From: Coprinellus micaceus
Lineage: Eukaryota > Basidiomycota > Agaricomycetes > Agaricales > Psathyrellaceae
Assembly (NCBI GenBank): GCA_951394405.1
Contig: OX596334.1
Location: forward strand, 2,666,001 to 2,730,000
Direction: 5' to 3'
Length of the DNA: 64,000 nucleotides
Shown: positions 1 to 10,562 of the stretch, in pieces
Layout: each line of letters opens with the position of its first letter
Numbering within the stretch: position 1 is the stretch's first letter
Translations under genes and position numbers: made by a program
The notes under the pieces: model-generated
The model's database searches: none
The model's input: only the letters and a program-made list of their open reading frames with translations
What the model was told of the DNA's origin: nothing

Positions 1-360
1 AGGTTGCGGCAAATCTATGAGCCTTACGAAACTGTTGGCACCAGGTGAGACTTCTCCATCCTTCTCGTTTGGAATGAGAAGCTCAACGTGATGCTTCACT
101 GCTGCAGCCATGTTTCACTCTTTGAAGGTGCGGAGGGTGGAAAGTGGCTTGATGAATTTAAACAGAAGCTTGAAGAGGCTGGGTTGACGACGAAGGTGTC
201 AAGTTCGAGGTCGAATTCGAAGCCGAGCTCGAGGGCCAGCTCTATTCCAAGGTCTGAGAACGGGGCTACGCCGCGTCGAGGAAGTGACAGAGGTTCAGCA
301 TCTGGAGACACGCCGGATGATGCGAATGAAAGGGAGAAGAAGCGGCAAAGAGTGGGATAG
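1..360 (+). CDS. 3' end of an unrecognised gene (partial)
   Basis: Two exons are visible, <1..44 and 108..360, joined by a 63-nt GT-AG intron that keeps the frame; the start lies outside the window. The joined tail reads a conserved-looking segment (RLRQIYEPYE, then SLFEGAEGGKWLDEF) followed by a low-complexity Ser/Arg/Gly-rich stretch and a basic end (KKRQR) that could be a nuclear localisation signal. I do not recognise the family. Its 3' end converges on the TMEM242-like gene, 218 nt away. Confidence 0.6.
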
Positions 361-578
361 GCGGAAGCGATGTGGTGCATGGTGGTGGTTCGCTACCTGC
401 TTACAGTTCGACTCCAGAATTACGCAGTATGTACGCTAATCAATAGATCCTCTCCTTGGAGGTTATGGGGAGTTGGTATAGTGGGATGTCCCGACAAGGA
501 TGAGGGTCCTCTGGGGTTTCCCTCCTGCTTGTCGTGGAATGGATACTGGGACGGCGAGGGTGGGTATTATTGCCTGCG

Positions 579-1478
579 TCATGAAGCGCTTTTGTGTTCA
601 GCAACTTCGCGTGCCCTCTTCGCCCGTTCAACTCGTGCCTCCGCCTCCAACTCCCGAAGAGCGGTCTGTGCCCAGAGCGACACTCCACCCTCCTGATAGG
701 CCCTTGTCAACCGGGTTTCTGAGGCCTCTACATTCCAATTCTCATCGGCGCCATGTGGTGCGACCCGCAAGGACTCCTGTTGTTCTTCTTCACCCTCAGG
801 GCCGCGGTGGATGCTATTTGTTAACGATGGCCATATTGACCAGAGGAAGGATCGCATCTTGGTCCCGAATTCACGGGCCTATGTGGGATCAAGGTTAAAG
901 GTATAGCAGAAGGACAATAAACGAACCAAAGACTCACTTCGCTAATGCCCAGTGCGGTCTTCACACCCAATACCAGCACGCCTCCGCCAACTGCAACTAG
1001 CAATGTGGCAACGGCAAACGCCTTTGCGGCGAAGATACCGTTGCTCAGAGTCAACTGGGACATTGCAGACATGAGAGACCCGAGACCCGGTGACCTTTCC
1101 TCATGATTCGACTCGGACTTGAATGAGATATTCGTAGGTGCAGATGCTCTTGCGACGAGCTTCGCTCTCAGGTCTGAGGAAGTGGAGACGCTCCCCGGAG
1201 GAGGTGGGACGAGCCTTCGCCGTAAAGGTTGGAGGGGTGCGTTCGAGTCGCTCAAGCCGACCCTAGTAACAGCGCGCATGCTCTGCCGTTGTCTACGAAC
1301 CATAAGAACGGGGATGGCGATGGCGACACTGGTCCCAACGAACTGCGAATTCCGCTTCGTCAGTGGAGGGCCTATCCACGGGACGTGGGATCCTGAGACC
1401 TACGGCAGATATTGGGAGCCATAGTGGAACTTTGGAACGAGAGTCTTCCGGCTCGTCCAGAGGCTTGGAGAGGGACAT
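579..1478 (-). CDS. TMEM242-like mitochondrial membrane protein
   Basis: Exons complement(579..878, 938..1342, 1404..1478), 259 aa. All introns are GT-AG and in phase. The first membrane segment is created by splicing (PLWLPISA joined to FVGTSVAIAIPVL), followed by MVRRQRQ. A second hydrophobic segment (FAVATLLVAVGGGVLVLGV) leads into the signature KTALGISEAREFGTKMRSF, which resembles the end of animal TMEM242 (kALGV...dFrsKM). TMEM242 proteins are mitochondrial inner-membrane factors reported to help assemble the ATP synthase c-ring and complex I. The loop between the membrane segments and the charged C-terminal tail (ELEAEARVERAKRAREV) are longer than in animals. The start was taken at an internal Met just before the first membrane segment; an in-frame Met 29 codons upstream (position 1565) is possible. 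The family call rests on topology and the second segment only. Confidence 0.7.
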
Positions 1479-2701
1479 ACAAGAGAGGGAGTGATGATGT
1501 TGAGGGGAGCCGGACTGCGGCTCGGCGGTGCGATTCGGCACAAAATCCCATGCCTGATCCGGCAAGGCTCTTGATGGGCCACATGGGGACCTACACCTTG
1601 CCTACAGTCGACGTCCAACTCGAATAACTCCCTGGAGAACCTGTGAAGCCGATCCCTCATGAATTCCAGGCGGAAGGAGATACACTACCTCATCTCAACG
1701 ATTGAGGTTGTTGCAGAGTCCCCCTCAAACCGAATTCTTTTGGTACCTACGTAGGCACCCTCGGCCGTAATGACCTCGAGCGCCGACCCGAAACGATGAA
1801 AAAGGGACTCCCGTCTACACAAAAAAAAAATCACACCCTGGCCAGTTGGTCAGTTGGGTAGACATAAGCTGAGCGCCCCATATCCATTTCGGTAAAAGAA
1901 AATCGGACTGATTGCATTGGGTTCCCCGGAGCGCCGCGCTCCCCGGGACCCACAGTTTTAACCGCGACAGTTATCCATGTCTCGGTGATGTGATGTCAGT
2001 AGCACTGGCCGGCGCCTCTCATCCATTTTCCAGCAGTATTCCCTTGTTATTTTCTATTATCGTTCGGACGCATACACGACCCGCCGGTATCTCTGTTTCG
2101 CCCCTGCACAAAGGTTGGGTCGGCTCGTTTCGCACGTTTGGGATCAACGGGCTTGGCTTCCAAGGGGCAGAGATCCGCGAAAAGTCGCCGATCGTTCTGG
2201 AGCGGACGCCTGGTCACGTTAAGAATACTTTCATTGGTGGGGATGTCTGTCCTGTTGAAGGCACACACCGGCCCTTAGTTGAGGGCTTACCGTACCCGGC
2301 GGGGTGCTTGTCAGTCCCGTCTGTCGGCAGCCTCAAACTCAACGGCGTTTGCTTCCCCTTCAAGCAATAATATCCAATGATAGGGAGACCGTTCTGTTCT
2401 GTTTCGTACCTCTCGTGACCTAGCACAACGCGTGAGGGCGGAGCTCCTAGAGCAACTGCTTACGGAAACGAGCTCAGAGAGCTTGAAGCTTTCGCCTGCA
2501 TCGGGGTCGCGTTTCAGGGAAGCACATTCCCCGCACAAGTTCCTGGTTGGTATAAAGAGTCTGTCATAACCCGCAGAGTTATACAGAACAGCACACTTCG
2601 AATCACCCCCACCACCTCCCTGGCCCTCAACTATTCCTCTCGATTCACCACAAATTTAATATATCGGCATCACTCAAGGAAGAAGGTCCACACGGTCAAC
2701 C
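1479..2701. other. Intergenic, 1.2 kb, no gene seen
   Basis: No open frame here shows conserved sequence or a sensible chain of splice sites. The stretch holds a short A tract near 1820-1830, an imperfect GC-rich palindrome at 1919-1952, and the promoter of the downstream gene. Confidence 0.5.
2551..2557 (+). promoter_or_regulatory. TATA box of the DUF6593-like gene
   Basis: TATAAAG lies about 150 bp upstream of the ATG at 2702, with a pyrimidine-rich leader between. Position and match suggest a regulated, TATA-containing promoter. This is inferred from sequence alone. Confidence 0.5.
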
Positions 2702-3304
2702 ATGTCTTCCCCTATAATGAACCCTTTCGCTCTCGGGGGTTGGCAAGCCCCCGGCGCGCAAGCGACGTCCGCGTTGACCTTCCGCATCTCGCACCCCTCC
2801 GGAGAAGCAGGAGATGTCAAGGGTCCCGTAGACATCCTTAACTGCGTCGTCGTGGACCCACACAACTGCAGATACCTTACCGTGGGGACATCCATCCCCA
2901 CGAGAGGAATGTCCATCAACCCGATTACCTCGATCCAAGACACCAAAGGAAGAATAATCGCCCGGGTCGAGTGGCCAAGCAGTGACAGCAGATACCCATT
3001 CGTCCAGTCAGACGGAGACATCCATGTCCCCCGACAGTCCTCCAACGTATTTCTTCAGGCGACAGCAAACCCCTCGATGCGCTCGATTTCGATCGAGGGG
3101 CGACACTACACCTGGGCTAGTGATGCACAGGAATTTAAGCTATATTCAGGAGGGAATGGGTTACAGGCCGCAGAGCTTCTAGTCACAGTAGCCACACAAT
3201 ACACGGGGGCGCTGTCCCTCGGTGTATCTGGGCCGGCTCTCGAAGAAGGAGCCTTGCTGCTATCGCTTATAGCCCTCATTGTCGTCCTCCCGGCTCGTAG
3301 GTAA
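2702..3304 (+). CDS. DUF6593-like protein (basidiomycete-specific family)
   Basis: Uninterrupted 200-aa frame. The layout fits the DUF6593 family, common and often multi-copy in Agaricomycetes: an N-terminal beta-rich segment, a central strand with SIQDTKGRIIARVEWP, then a strand pair around RHYTWASDAQEFKLYS. The end is hydrophobic (LLLSLIALIVVLPARR) and could be a tail anchor, though the family is otherwise soluble-looking. The ATG at 2702 is the first after the TATA box. The family has no established function; the assignment is by pattern and moderately secure. Confidence 0.65.
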   Translation: MSSPIMNPFALGGWQAPGAQATSALTFRISHPSGEAGDVKGPVDILNCVVVDPHNCRYLTVGTSIPTRGMSINPITSIQDTKGRIIARVEWPSSDSRYPFVQSDGDIHVPRQSSNVFLQATANPSMRSISIEGRHYTWASDAQEFKLYSGGNGLQAAELLVTVATQYTGALSLGVSGPALEEGALLLSLIALIVVLPARR

Positions 3305-3794
3305 AGGCGGGCGAGCTGGGTGGTAGATAGGACCTGTTGTGCATATCTTCGAATTAGCTTTCGCCCTGTATGCGACTCACTATTTATCTGGTCCTTGTTG
3401 TTATGCGTGTTGGCAGTGGGACCCCGTTTGTGTATTTCTTCAGCAGCTTTGAGTACAGTTAACATTCCCTCAAATAGATCGCGTGAAATATTGGAACTTA
3501 TGGAGGCTTAAAAAGGATATCAAGGCATAAGCCTTCGGGAGACTGAAAGGAAACGAACGGGGGAGATTTTGGGTCATGCCCGGAGTGGATGGTGGCAGTC
3601 AACCCGAAAATGATGGCATCAGACGCGAGAGATTTCAAGTTGTTTACCGGTGCTTGGAGGCGCGGGTTTAAGCACGACTTGTTCTGTTCTGTCATGGCCA
3701 AAACCTAGTGCAGCAGGCGCCAACAGATCCACGGTGAGCGCCGCCCTTGAGAAACCCTTGGATACCCACTGAATGTTTCCTCAGTAGAGCAGAA
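3305..3794. other. Intergenic between two co-oriented genes
   Basis: No supported gene. It contains the terminator region of the DUF6593-like gene and the promoter of the Tpt1-like gene. The minus-strand frame at 3498-3701 has no recognisable content. Confidence 0.4.
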
Positions 3795-4899
3795 ATGCTA
3801 GCAACTCTGCTTCCACGGTCCACCCACCACCGAGCTCTGGCAGGGTTCAGCAGCACCTTTGGATGTTTACGCGCTCAATCCTCCAACGCAGCCTGGGTTT
3901 GGAGACCAGGCCACCCGCCTATGCCACTCAGGCCGGATGAACTGGGCGCGGAGTTTCGGGCCATCTATGACGAAGCGAAAGGACGGCGCTTGCGGGTTAG
4001 ACCGGACGGTTATGTCCCTGTAGGGGAGGTGGTACGTTGTTTGTCGCGACCCGTACTTACGAGGGTACCCACCACTCTCATTTAGATCAACAAAAGCGAC
4101 ATACTTCGTCCCAAAGTCATCGAAGAAGCCGGCCAGCGGATATACGAACCAACAATAACGATTGGACAATTCGTCAACGCAGCAGCAAAGGACGAGAACC
4201 TCGATCTCCTTCACGAGCCACGTTTGCATCGTTTAGGTGAACCTGATCCCAAGTTGGTCTGGTGGGTCAGAGATAAGGTGCAGCCCGCGATTCCCAAGGT
4301 ATCTATGTATCTCTTATCCCGTTTCCCCGACGATTGACCTGGGACCAGCACGTGGATCAAGCAACCTATCGCATTCTGCCCGGCAGCAAAGTTAGGAACG
4401 CCATCTACAAAGCAAAGCTCAACGAATGGGACCACATCCGTGCGCATATGGAGCGGAAAGCGGATCTTCGCCTTTTATTAAACGACCTCTCATTCTTTCA
4501 GGTGTCCATGGTCTCAGGGCTACTCCAGATGAAGACATGATAGTCATGACTTCGATTGACAAAATCGACGAACGTAGGACCCTTTCTTGATGCTCTGCAT
4601 ACGTTCCGGATTGACCAATATTTTCTTGACTAGGTGACAGGAACCGCTCCTTCGTTTATATCTTCATCGACATGGAGGAAGCCATGAAGGGGGGTGTTGA
4701 GTTTTTCTTCACTCGCCACTTCCAGGTCGTGTCCCCCGGAGATAGACGCGGTGTCATTCCCCCACAATTCTTCAAAGATGCGGTCAAAGTCGTCACCAAA
4801 ACCGAAACTTTCAGACCAGTGGCTGATAAAGGTGCGCGGGATGCATATGCACGGGGCGCCCCGGATACAGCACAATACAAGTTGGATAGCACCCAATAG
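3795..4899 (+). CDS. Degenerate tRNA 2'-phosphotransferase (Tpt1/KptA)-like protein
   Basis: Exons 3795..4031, 4086..4298, 4349..4439, 4502..4573, 4634..4899 (292 aa), all GT-AG and phase-consistent. Tpt1 removes the splice-junction 2'-phosphate from tRNA using NAD+. Family landmarks in order: LRVRPDGYVPVGEV (Tpt1: RpDGYVpV), VWWVRDKVQPAIP (where Tpt1 has IRAxQGHS), AIYKAKLNEWDHIRVHGL (where Tpt1 has HGTxxxxWxxIxxxGL), and FVYIFIDMEEAMKGGVEFFF followed by SPGDRRGVIPPQFF, a good match to the Tpt1 C-terminus. The GHS histidine and the HGT motif are replaced, and the segment with the last catalytic arginine is shortened, so NAD+-dependent transfer is doubtful. The N-terminus (MLATLLPRSTHHRALAGF) looks like a mitochondrial presequence. 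The gene converges on ARG1. An intron inside the last exon cannot be excluded. Confidence 0.65.
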
Positions 4900-5008
4900 C
4901 GAGCCACTTTTCACTCAAATTCTCAAGAAGAGAAAATCACATTACACTGTACATTGCCTAGTTCATTGTTCACATGGGTGAGTATTGGCACGAGGATGCA
5001 CGGAGTAC

Positions 5009-6665
5009 TCAAGCACGGCTGCCGTAGACCTGGTCAGCGGCAACACTACCCTGACCCTTTCGGATGTTGGCCTGGGCCCACCTGTGGAAACGCGGTCAGT
5101 CCACTTTTCTTATATGCGCCAGGGGAGGAATGTACTGACTTTTTAATGCGAATAGATTCGATTTCAATGAAACCAGTGGCATCGGTGGGCTCGAAGCCAC
5201 CAAGCTCGTCCATGGACGACTGCTGAGAATCGTAGAGACCTTCTTCAGACTCGCGACCTTCAATGACGACGTTGCCCTTGTAGAGCTTGAGCTTGACAAG
5301 GCCGTTGACAGTCCTCTGGCTGGTGGGGATGGCGCTGGTGACAAACTCGCGCTCAGGGGTAAAGAAGTGACCGTTGTAGAGGATTCGGCTGAAGGCGACA
5401 GTGGTGAACTGATCACGGAGGGCACGGACGTTCCTGTCGAGAGTAAGGCCCTCCAAGTCGACGTGAGCAGCGCGGAGGATGGTGGCTCCGGGGGACTCGT
5501 AGCAGCCACGGGACTTGACGCCGATGAATCGGTTCTCCACAATATCGATTCGGCCGATCCCGTGCTTCCTGCCGAGGGCGTTGAGCGCGAGGAAGATCTC
5601 GACGGCGTCGGTGTACTCTTTGGTATCCGCGGGGACGACAACTTTGACGGGAAGGCCAGCCTTGAACTCGATGGCAATGCGTTCGGGGGTGGTAGGGGCG
5701 TCCTCGGGGGCGGTGGTCAACTTCCACATGTCGGTGGGAGGGGTGGTGTTGGGGTCCTCGAGAATACCGGCCTCGTAGGAGATGTGGAAAAGGTTCTCAT
5801 CGGTGGACCAGGGCTTTGAGGCGGTCTGGACGACGGGGATACTCTTCTCGGCGGCATACTGGAGCAAGGCCTGGCGACCGGGGAATCGGTTGTAAAATTC
5901 TGGTGATGAAAATGAGCTAGAGATTACGGGTAGCGACATGCGACTTACCGGGAATCCTCCAGGGAGCTACAACTTTGATGTCGGGCTTCAAGCCGTAGAA
6001 AGCAAGCTCGAATCGGACCTGATCGTTGCCCTTTCCGGTGCAGCCATGGGAGACGAAGCTATACGGAAATTTGAATTAGCGGATATGTCTACTGCAGATA
6101 TTGAAAGACGTACTCGCAACCCTCCTGGTCAGCAACCTCGATCATACCACGAGCAATGACGGGGCGGGCCAACGAGGTACCGAGGAGATAGACGTTCTAC
6201 AAATCGGGGTCATGAAAGTGCGTTCTGGGCTGACTGCTGCACAACTAACCTCATAAATACAGTTGGCTTGGACAGCAGGGTAGATGAGCTCGGTGACGAA
6301 CTCGCGCTTGAGGTCCTGAGATGGATTGGGTTTCAGATCGGATTCCAGCGCGGCAAGAAACGAGTAGCTACCTTCAGGAAGAACTTCTTGGCGCCGACCT
6401 TGAGAGCCTTGACCTTGGCGGCCTCGAAGTCCTGAAATGTGTGGATTAGAGCAATCACTCAAGAAGTTAGCAAGCTAGACTTGCCTCCTCCTGGCCGACA
6501 TCAGCCATGAATGCGTAGACCTCATATCCCTGGTCGATCAACCAAGCAAGAATACAGGAAGTGTCTGATCAACAGAAAAGTCAGCGACAACAGGGATGTG
6601 TGTGTGTTGAACCGACCGAGCCCTCCAGAGTAGGCAAGCAAAACTCGGCCAGCGTTTTCAGGCAT
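5009..6665 (-). CDS. ARG1: Argininosuccinate synthase
   Basis: Exons complement(5009..5081, 5140..5899, 5949..6058, 6114..6196, 6250..6315, 6372..6431, 6485..6564, 6617..6665), 426 aa, usual length for the family. The enzyme joins citrulline and aspartate using ATP in arginine synthesis, in the cytosol. The N-type ATP pyrophosphatase P-loop (AYSGGLDTS) is split by the first intron. Other hallmarks are [39 protein letters not shown] and a C-terminus ending [20 protein letters not shown]. Intron 2 has a GC donor (GAG|GCAAGT) instead of GT, forced by the protein reading. The gene shares a 310-bp divergent promoter with the RING gene. Confidence 0.96.
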
Positions 6666-6975
6666 GATTGCGGAGGGGGCAGAAGGAGATGGCGGTGTGA
6701 TTCAAAAAGATTGTGACTCAAAAACCGATTTCTCAAGTACTGGCGCTTGAGAAGACTCGCACGTGAGCGTGAGTGGCGCCTTATCATATTGCTTCCGAGG
6801 TCAGTCGCCATCAAAATCTCGGGGCCTTTGCGGGGCCCTGGTCCAAGCGTTGTTTGTCGTCGTCGTCATCCTCTCTCCCGTCGTTCAGTGTTCTCTCCAC
6901 ATTGCAAACGGTGGCCAGCAGCATACGCCAGCACCCATCCACTCGGTTTGAAGCCTCACATCTGTTACAGACCTC
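6666..6975. promoter_or_regulatory. Divergent promoter, ARG1 / RING gene
   Basis: 310 bp between the two start codons. I saw no clear TATA box or known operator; only the head-to-head geometry supports the call. Confidence 0.45.
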
Positions 6976-9073
6976 ATGTCGGGCACAGAGGACCGTGTGC
7001 GGGACACCAGGAGGGCCAGGATCACGGACAGCATCTCTTCCACCGACACATCTTCTGCTGGGAACACCATTTCGGCCTATGCGAAGGATCCCCGAAGAGC
7101 AACGGTGTCGGGGAGGCAGGGCGCTGATCTTAGTTTCCAATATCTATCGACGGCCGGGGTGGATAACCTAGAATGTGGACCTTCTTCATTGCACTCCCAA
7201 ACTGCGTCGAAGCCTTTCAGGAGGCTACACCACTCCAAACACCCATCTTCATCTCTAGAGATTCTCCAAACTATTTCCTCAGACTCTCGGGGCAGCGGGG
7301 CCGTTCCCACTTCGTATTCGTCGCAGCCTCTTCAGGGCTCAATTCGACCCCTTTCAGTATCACAGAAACCGCCATCCACAGCCGTCACCTCGGACAAAGT
7401 TCGTAGCAGAAAGGATAATGCAAAAGCAGCTACCGGCGACAGTCGCTATTTGAAACAAGCCGTCGCTGGGTACCCCTTGCGCGGGGTGCCCGGTGGCGAG
7501 CTGTTACCGATGTCTGAAGTGGACAAAGGAGGCTTTGCGTTGGCCGAGGGTAAGCCTGCTTTTGCGGGCCCAATTGCTTCTGCCAACTGGGAACACATGC
7601 AACGCGAGGTTGAACACTTGCGTAGGACCGTCCAAGAGTTTCACAAAGTTTCGCGAAAGCAGGTAAAGGTCGGTGATAACGCAATGGGACGTAATGCCAC
7701 CGGTTTTTGACGACCAGTCACAGAGAATTGAAGAGCTGTCTTCACAAGCTACATCTCATCACAAGGTTCGGCTATACCCTATAAAGTTAAGGTTTCGATC
7801 CTCACTGTTCCTCAGGTCATTCAAGACAAGGAGCAAGAAGTCATTTCTCTTCGAAGAAAGTGTTCCAAGATTGAAAAGGTCGGTAGTAGAATCCCCGCCT
7901 TTCCAGGTATCCCCGCGTTGACTCAAACACTCTGAAAGCATCTATCTTCTGTCGAAAGTGCCATACAGTGCCAAATATGTATGGACCTACCAGACAGGCC
8001 GTTCACGTGAGTTGGTTATCCCGTCTCCAGGGTGGCAGTCGGCTCACATGGCGCTGTGTAGGCTTTCACCGTGTGGGCACGTCCTATGTTTGTTGTGCCT
8101 GCAAGAATGGTTCAAAACTTCGCTTGGACCAGTCGACAACGACGACGAGGCAGACCCAGACGACGTCCTAACTCGAGACAAGACCTGTCCGTCATGTAGG
8201 ACAGTGGTCAAGCATCGACCATGCCCAGCTTTTATGGTCAAGGAAATCGTCTCCACCTTTTCAAAGGGGGCAAGTTCCTCGCAAACGCCACAAGTGGACG
8301 TCGCCGACAACGTGGATGATGACCCCTGGGCAGGCATATTTCCCAATAGCGACGACGACGAATGTGACATAGACGACTTTTCGGATGACGAAGACGATTT
8401 TGGGATTGACTTTTCCTGGATGGCCACTGATCGGGGAACGGCCCCTGGATTCTCAACATGGACTTATGGGACGGACAGTGACGACGGTGCCTACTCCGAA
8501 GACGATGACAACGACCACGACCACGACGAAGCTGCAGGATCTGATGGTTCAATCTCTGAAGAAGATTACAGTCAACCCGTCGCCTATGTTGAGCCCACAT
8601 GGGAACCCCCTACCGTGCGTGTGGAGCCAAATTCTGACCATCTAGAGGCGAACGACAGCACTCTGAGCCTTCTAAGGCGAGGCTGCACCTGGGACATGGT
8701 CCAGAATTTCCATATCCGCTACTCCCATCGACAAGGCATCATCGTCTCATTACGGTCGATCGACGACCTCTATATCTCAGACGACGATTTCAATAGCAGC
8801 GACGAGGAGGCGGGAGGAGAATGCGTGCACCACGTCTATTTGGGGTGGAACGTCAGTTTGGAGGACGACGACGTTGACGGGGAGGCTTACATGCACAACG
8901 TGCTGGCCGATATCAAGGATAGTCCAGAGCGGTGGCGACTCGTCCCGAGATATGACGGGCATGGTTCGAGGGATGTGACGAGATTGGTTCCTGCTGAAAG
9001 CCGAGAGGACTACTCTACCACTGATACGGAAAACTACCTGGAACACGAAGAACGCGAGTTGGACATTGATTGA
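6976..9073 (+). CDS. Coiled-coil RING-finger E3 ubiquitin ligase
   Basis: Exons 6976..7662, 7718..7765, 7816..7878, 7939..8006, 8062..9073 (625 aa). A disordered Ser/Arg-rich N-terminus (about residues 1-200) is followed by a predicted coiled coil (HMQREVEHLRRTVQEF, and after splicing SQRIEELSSQ and QEVISLRRKCSKIEKHLSSV). A C3HC4 RING starts at CQICMD and continues SPCGHVLCLLCL to CPSC; the segment before the last Cys pair holds an unusually long acidic insert (VDNDDEADPDD). A strongly acidic region follows, then a C-terminal segment with no family I know. The coiled-coil-then-RING order recalls RNF8/CHFR-like ligases, but no FHA domain is visible. An E2-dependent ligase role is inferred from the RING. 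Confidence 0.85.
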
Positions 9074-10562
9074 ATGTTATCTCTAGGGTATATCCGAGAA
9101 TACTCCCTTATATTATAGCTGTACGGCATAGGTATGTTTTAACCAAGTCATCATTGAATTCCCATGTTCACAGGACGTACGCGAACCCGGGGTTCTGTGT
9201 GCGAACTCACCGATCAGGCCTTTTCATACACGTCCCTGCTTCTAGTCCTTCACATTCTTCCTGCAAGACTTTGGACTTCTCGACGCCTCTCTACCGGAAC
9301 CGAAACATAAGAAAGGGACACCAGCTTGCCAGTCCAGTCATAAGTGAACTGGTTCATAGTTTTCTTCCGATCCTTCGACCTTACCGATAGAGGTATCATT
9401 GCCAAATGTACTCACAAGCCTGTTTATAGACCGGACACCCCATCTAGCACCAGGTTGTTGGGAATAGTCCTCTGGAATCTGCATATAGATGGAAACCGGT
9501 CTTCCAGTGTGACACTACTGAATTCCGCAGGTGCTTACCAACCCCGGGTATACCTGGACTCATCTTGGCTAGAAATGCCTTGTAGAATGGGAAGAACGTG
9601 TAAACCTTAAACCGCACCAAGTAACACCGGTTCGACTCCATCAAGAACGAGGCTCGGCATTGCGCTCGGAATGGGTTCTCTATGCGTTTCGTTCATTTAA
9701 TCGAGGACCTGAGGTTTGAAGAACCCCTCATGTAATTCTGTCAGCCTGAGCCCGCTTCGAAAGGATTGTTCCTTGTACGCAAGTGAATGATCTTTGGGTC
9801 GGAATCGCCCGACTGTTGTGTGCACCCGTATGCGGCTCGGAGACTTGATTTTTAGATCTAGAGAGTACTCGTCATTGAGCTCACTTGCAACGCGGCTCAC
9901 CGCGCCCACCACTGGCAAGCGCCGGCAAAAACAGACATGATCTAGTCTCGGGGAGCCCGAGATCATGCGGCTAGGATGAAATAGTACGAGACGCATAGAA
10001 GCTAATAGAGAGAACTGCGCGTGGTGAGGGGCAGGTATATACATCTTCTCGTACTTCCGAGACACTGGATCTTAAACGGTTATTATTTATACACCCGCTG
10101 TAGTGTGGTGCTGCGTTTCTTGTTATGGAACTGTCGCTGTAACCCTTTTAAATGAATACAGGATTTCCCATCATCAGAGCGGTGAAAGGGGTTCTACTTT
10201 GCGAGCTTGGAGGTCGCGGGGGGTTCATGCCCTTCAGGCTTCAACGTGCTGTTGTGAATCAACTAATGTACCCCGCGAAATGACGAAAGTTGGTGGCCCT
10301 GCGCTAAACGTTGGATATCGATAGCCACCGATCATGAAATAATGTAGCTGAAATGGGACCCCAGTTATGCAGTCACCGCTTGCCACAAAGCGAGTTGAAA
10401 CGTGCTCACGATGTTGTGGGCGCGGGCAACGCAGTGAGCGCCCACATACCACAATTGGATCGCAAACAACGCGCCCCACCCGGGCCGGGATTATGTCAGA
10501 CGACCTCGCGAGGCAAATCATGTCACCGTTGGGCTCTAGCTTGAACCTTGCCCTGCGACGCG
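9074..10562. other. Gene-poor stretch, 1.5 kb
   Basis: No frame on either strand gives a believable protein or splice chain. A sequence resembling an internal tRNA B box (GGTTCGACTCC near 9629) lacks a matching A box or acceptor stem. The last 300 bp carry the NUP85 promoter. Decayed mobile sequence is possible but not demonstrable by eye. Confidence 0.4.

Noticed and set aside
1919..1952. GC-rich imperfect palindrome resembling a terminator or element end
   Set aside because: Arms match at only about 12 of 15 positions, there is no partner repeat nearby and no gene end to serve.
5367..5819. 150-codon plus-strand open frame
   Set aside because: Antisense shadow of the ARG1 exon 5140-5899; Gly/Val-rich translation with no family content.
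6581..6814. Short minus-strand frame upstream of ARG1
   Set aside because: Overlaps the first ARG1 exon in another frame and has no start context or conservation.
9629..9639. tRNA B-box-like GGTTCGACTCC
   Set aside because: No A box at the right distance, and no acceptor or anticodon stem could be folded around it.
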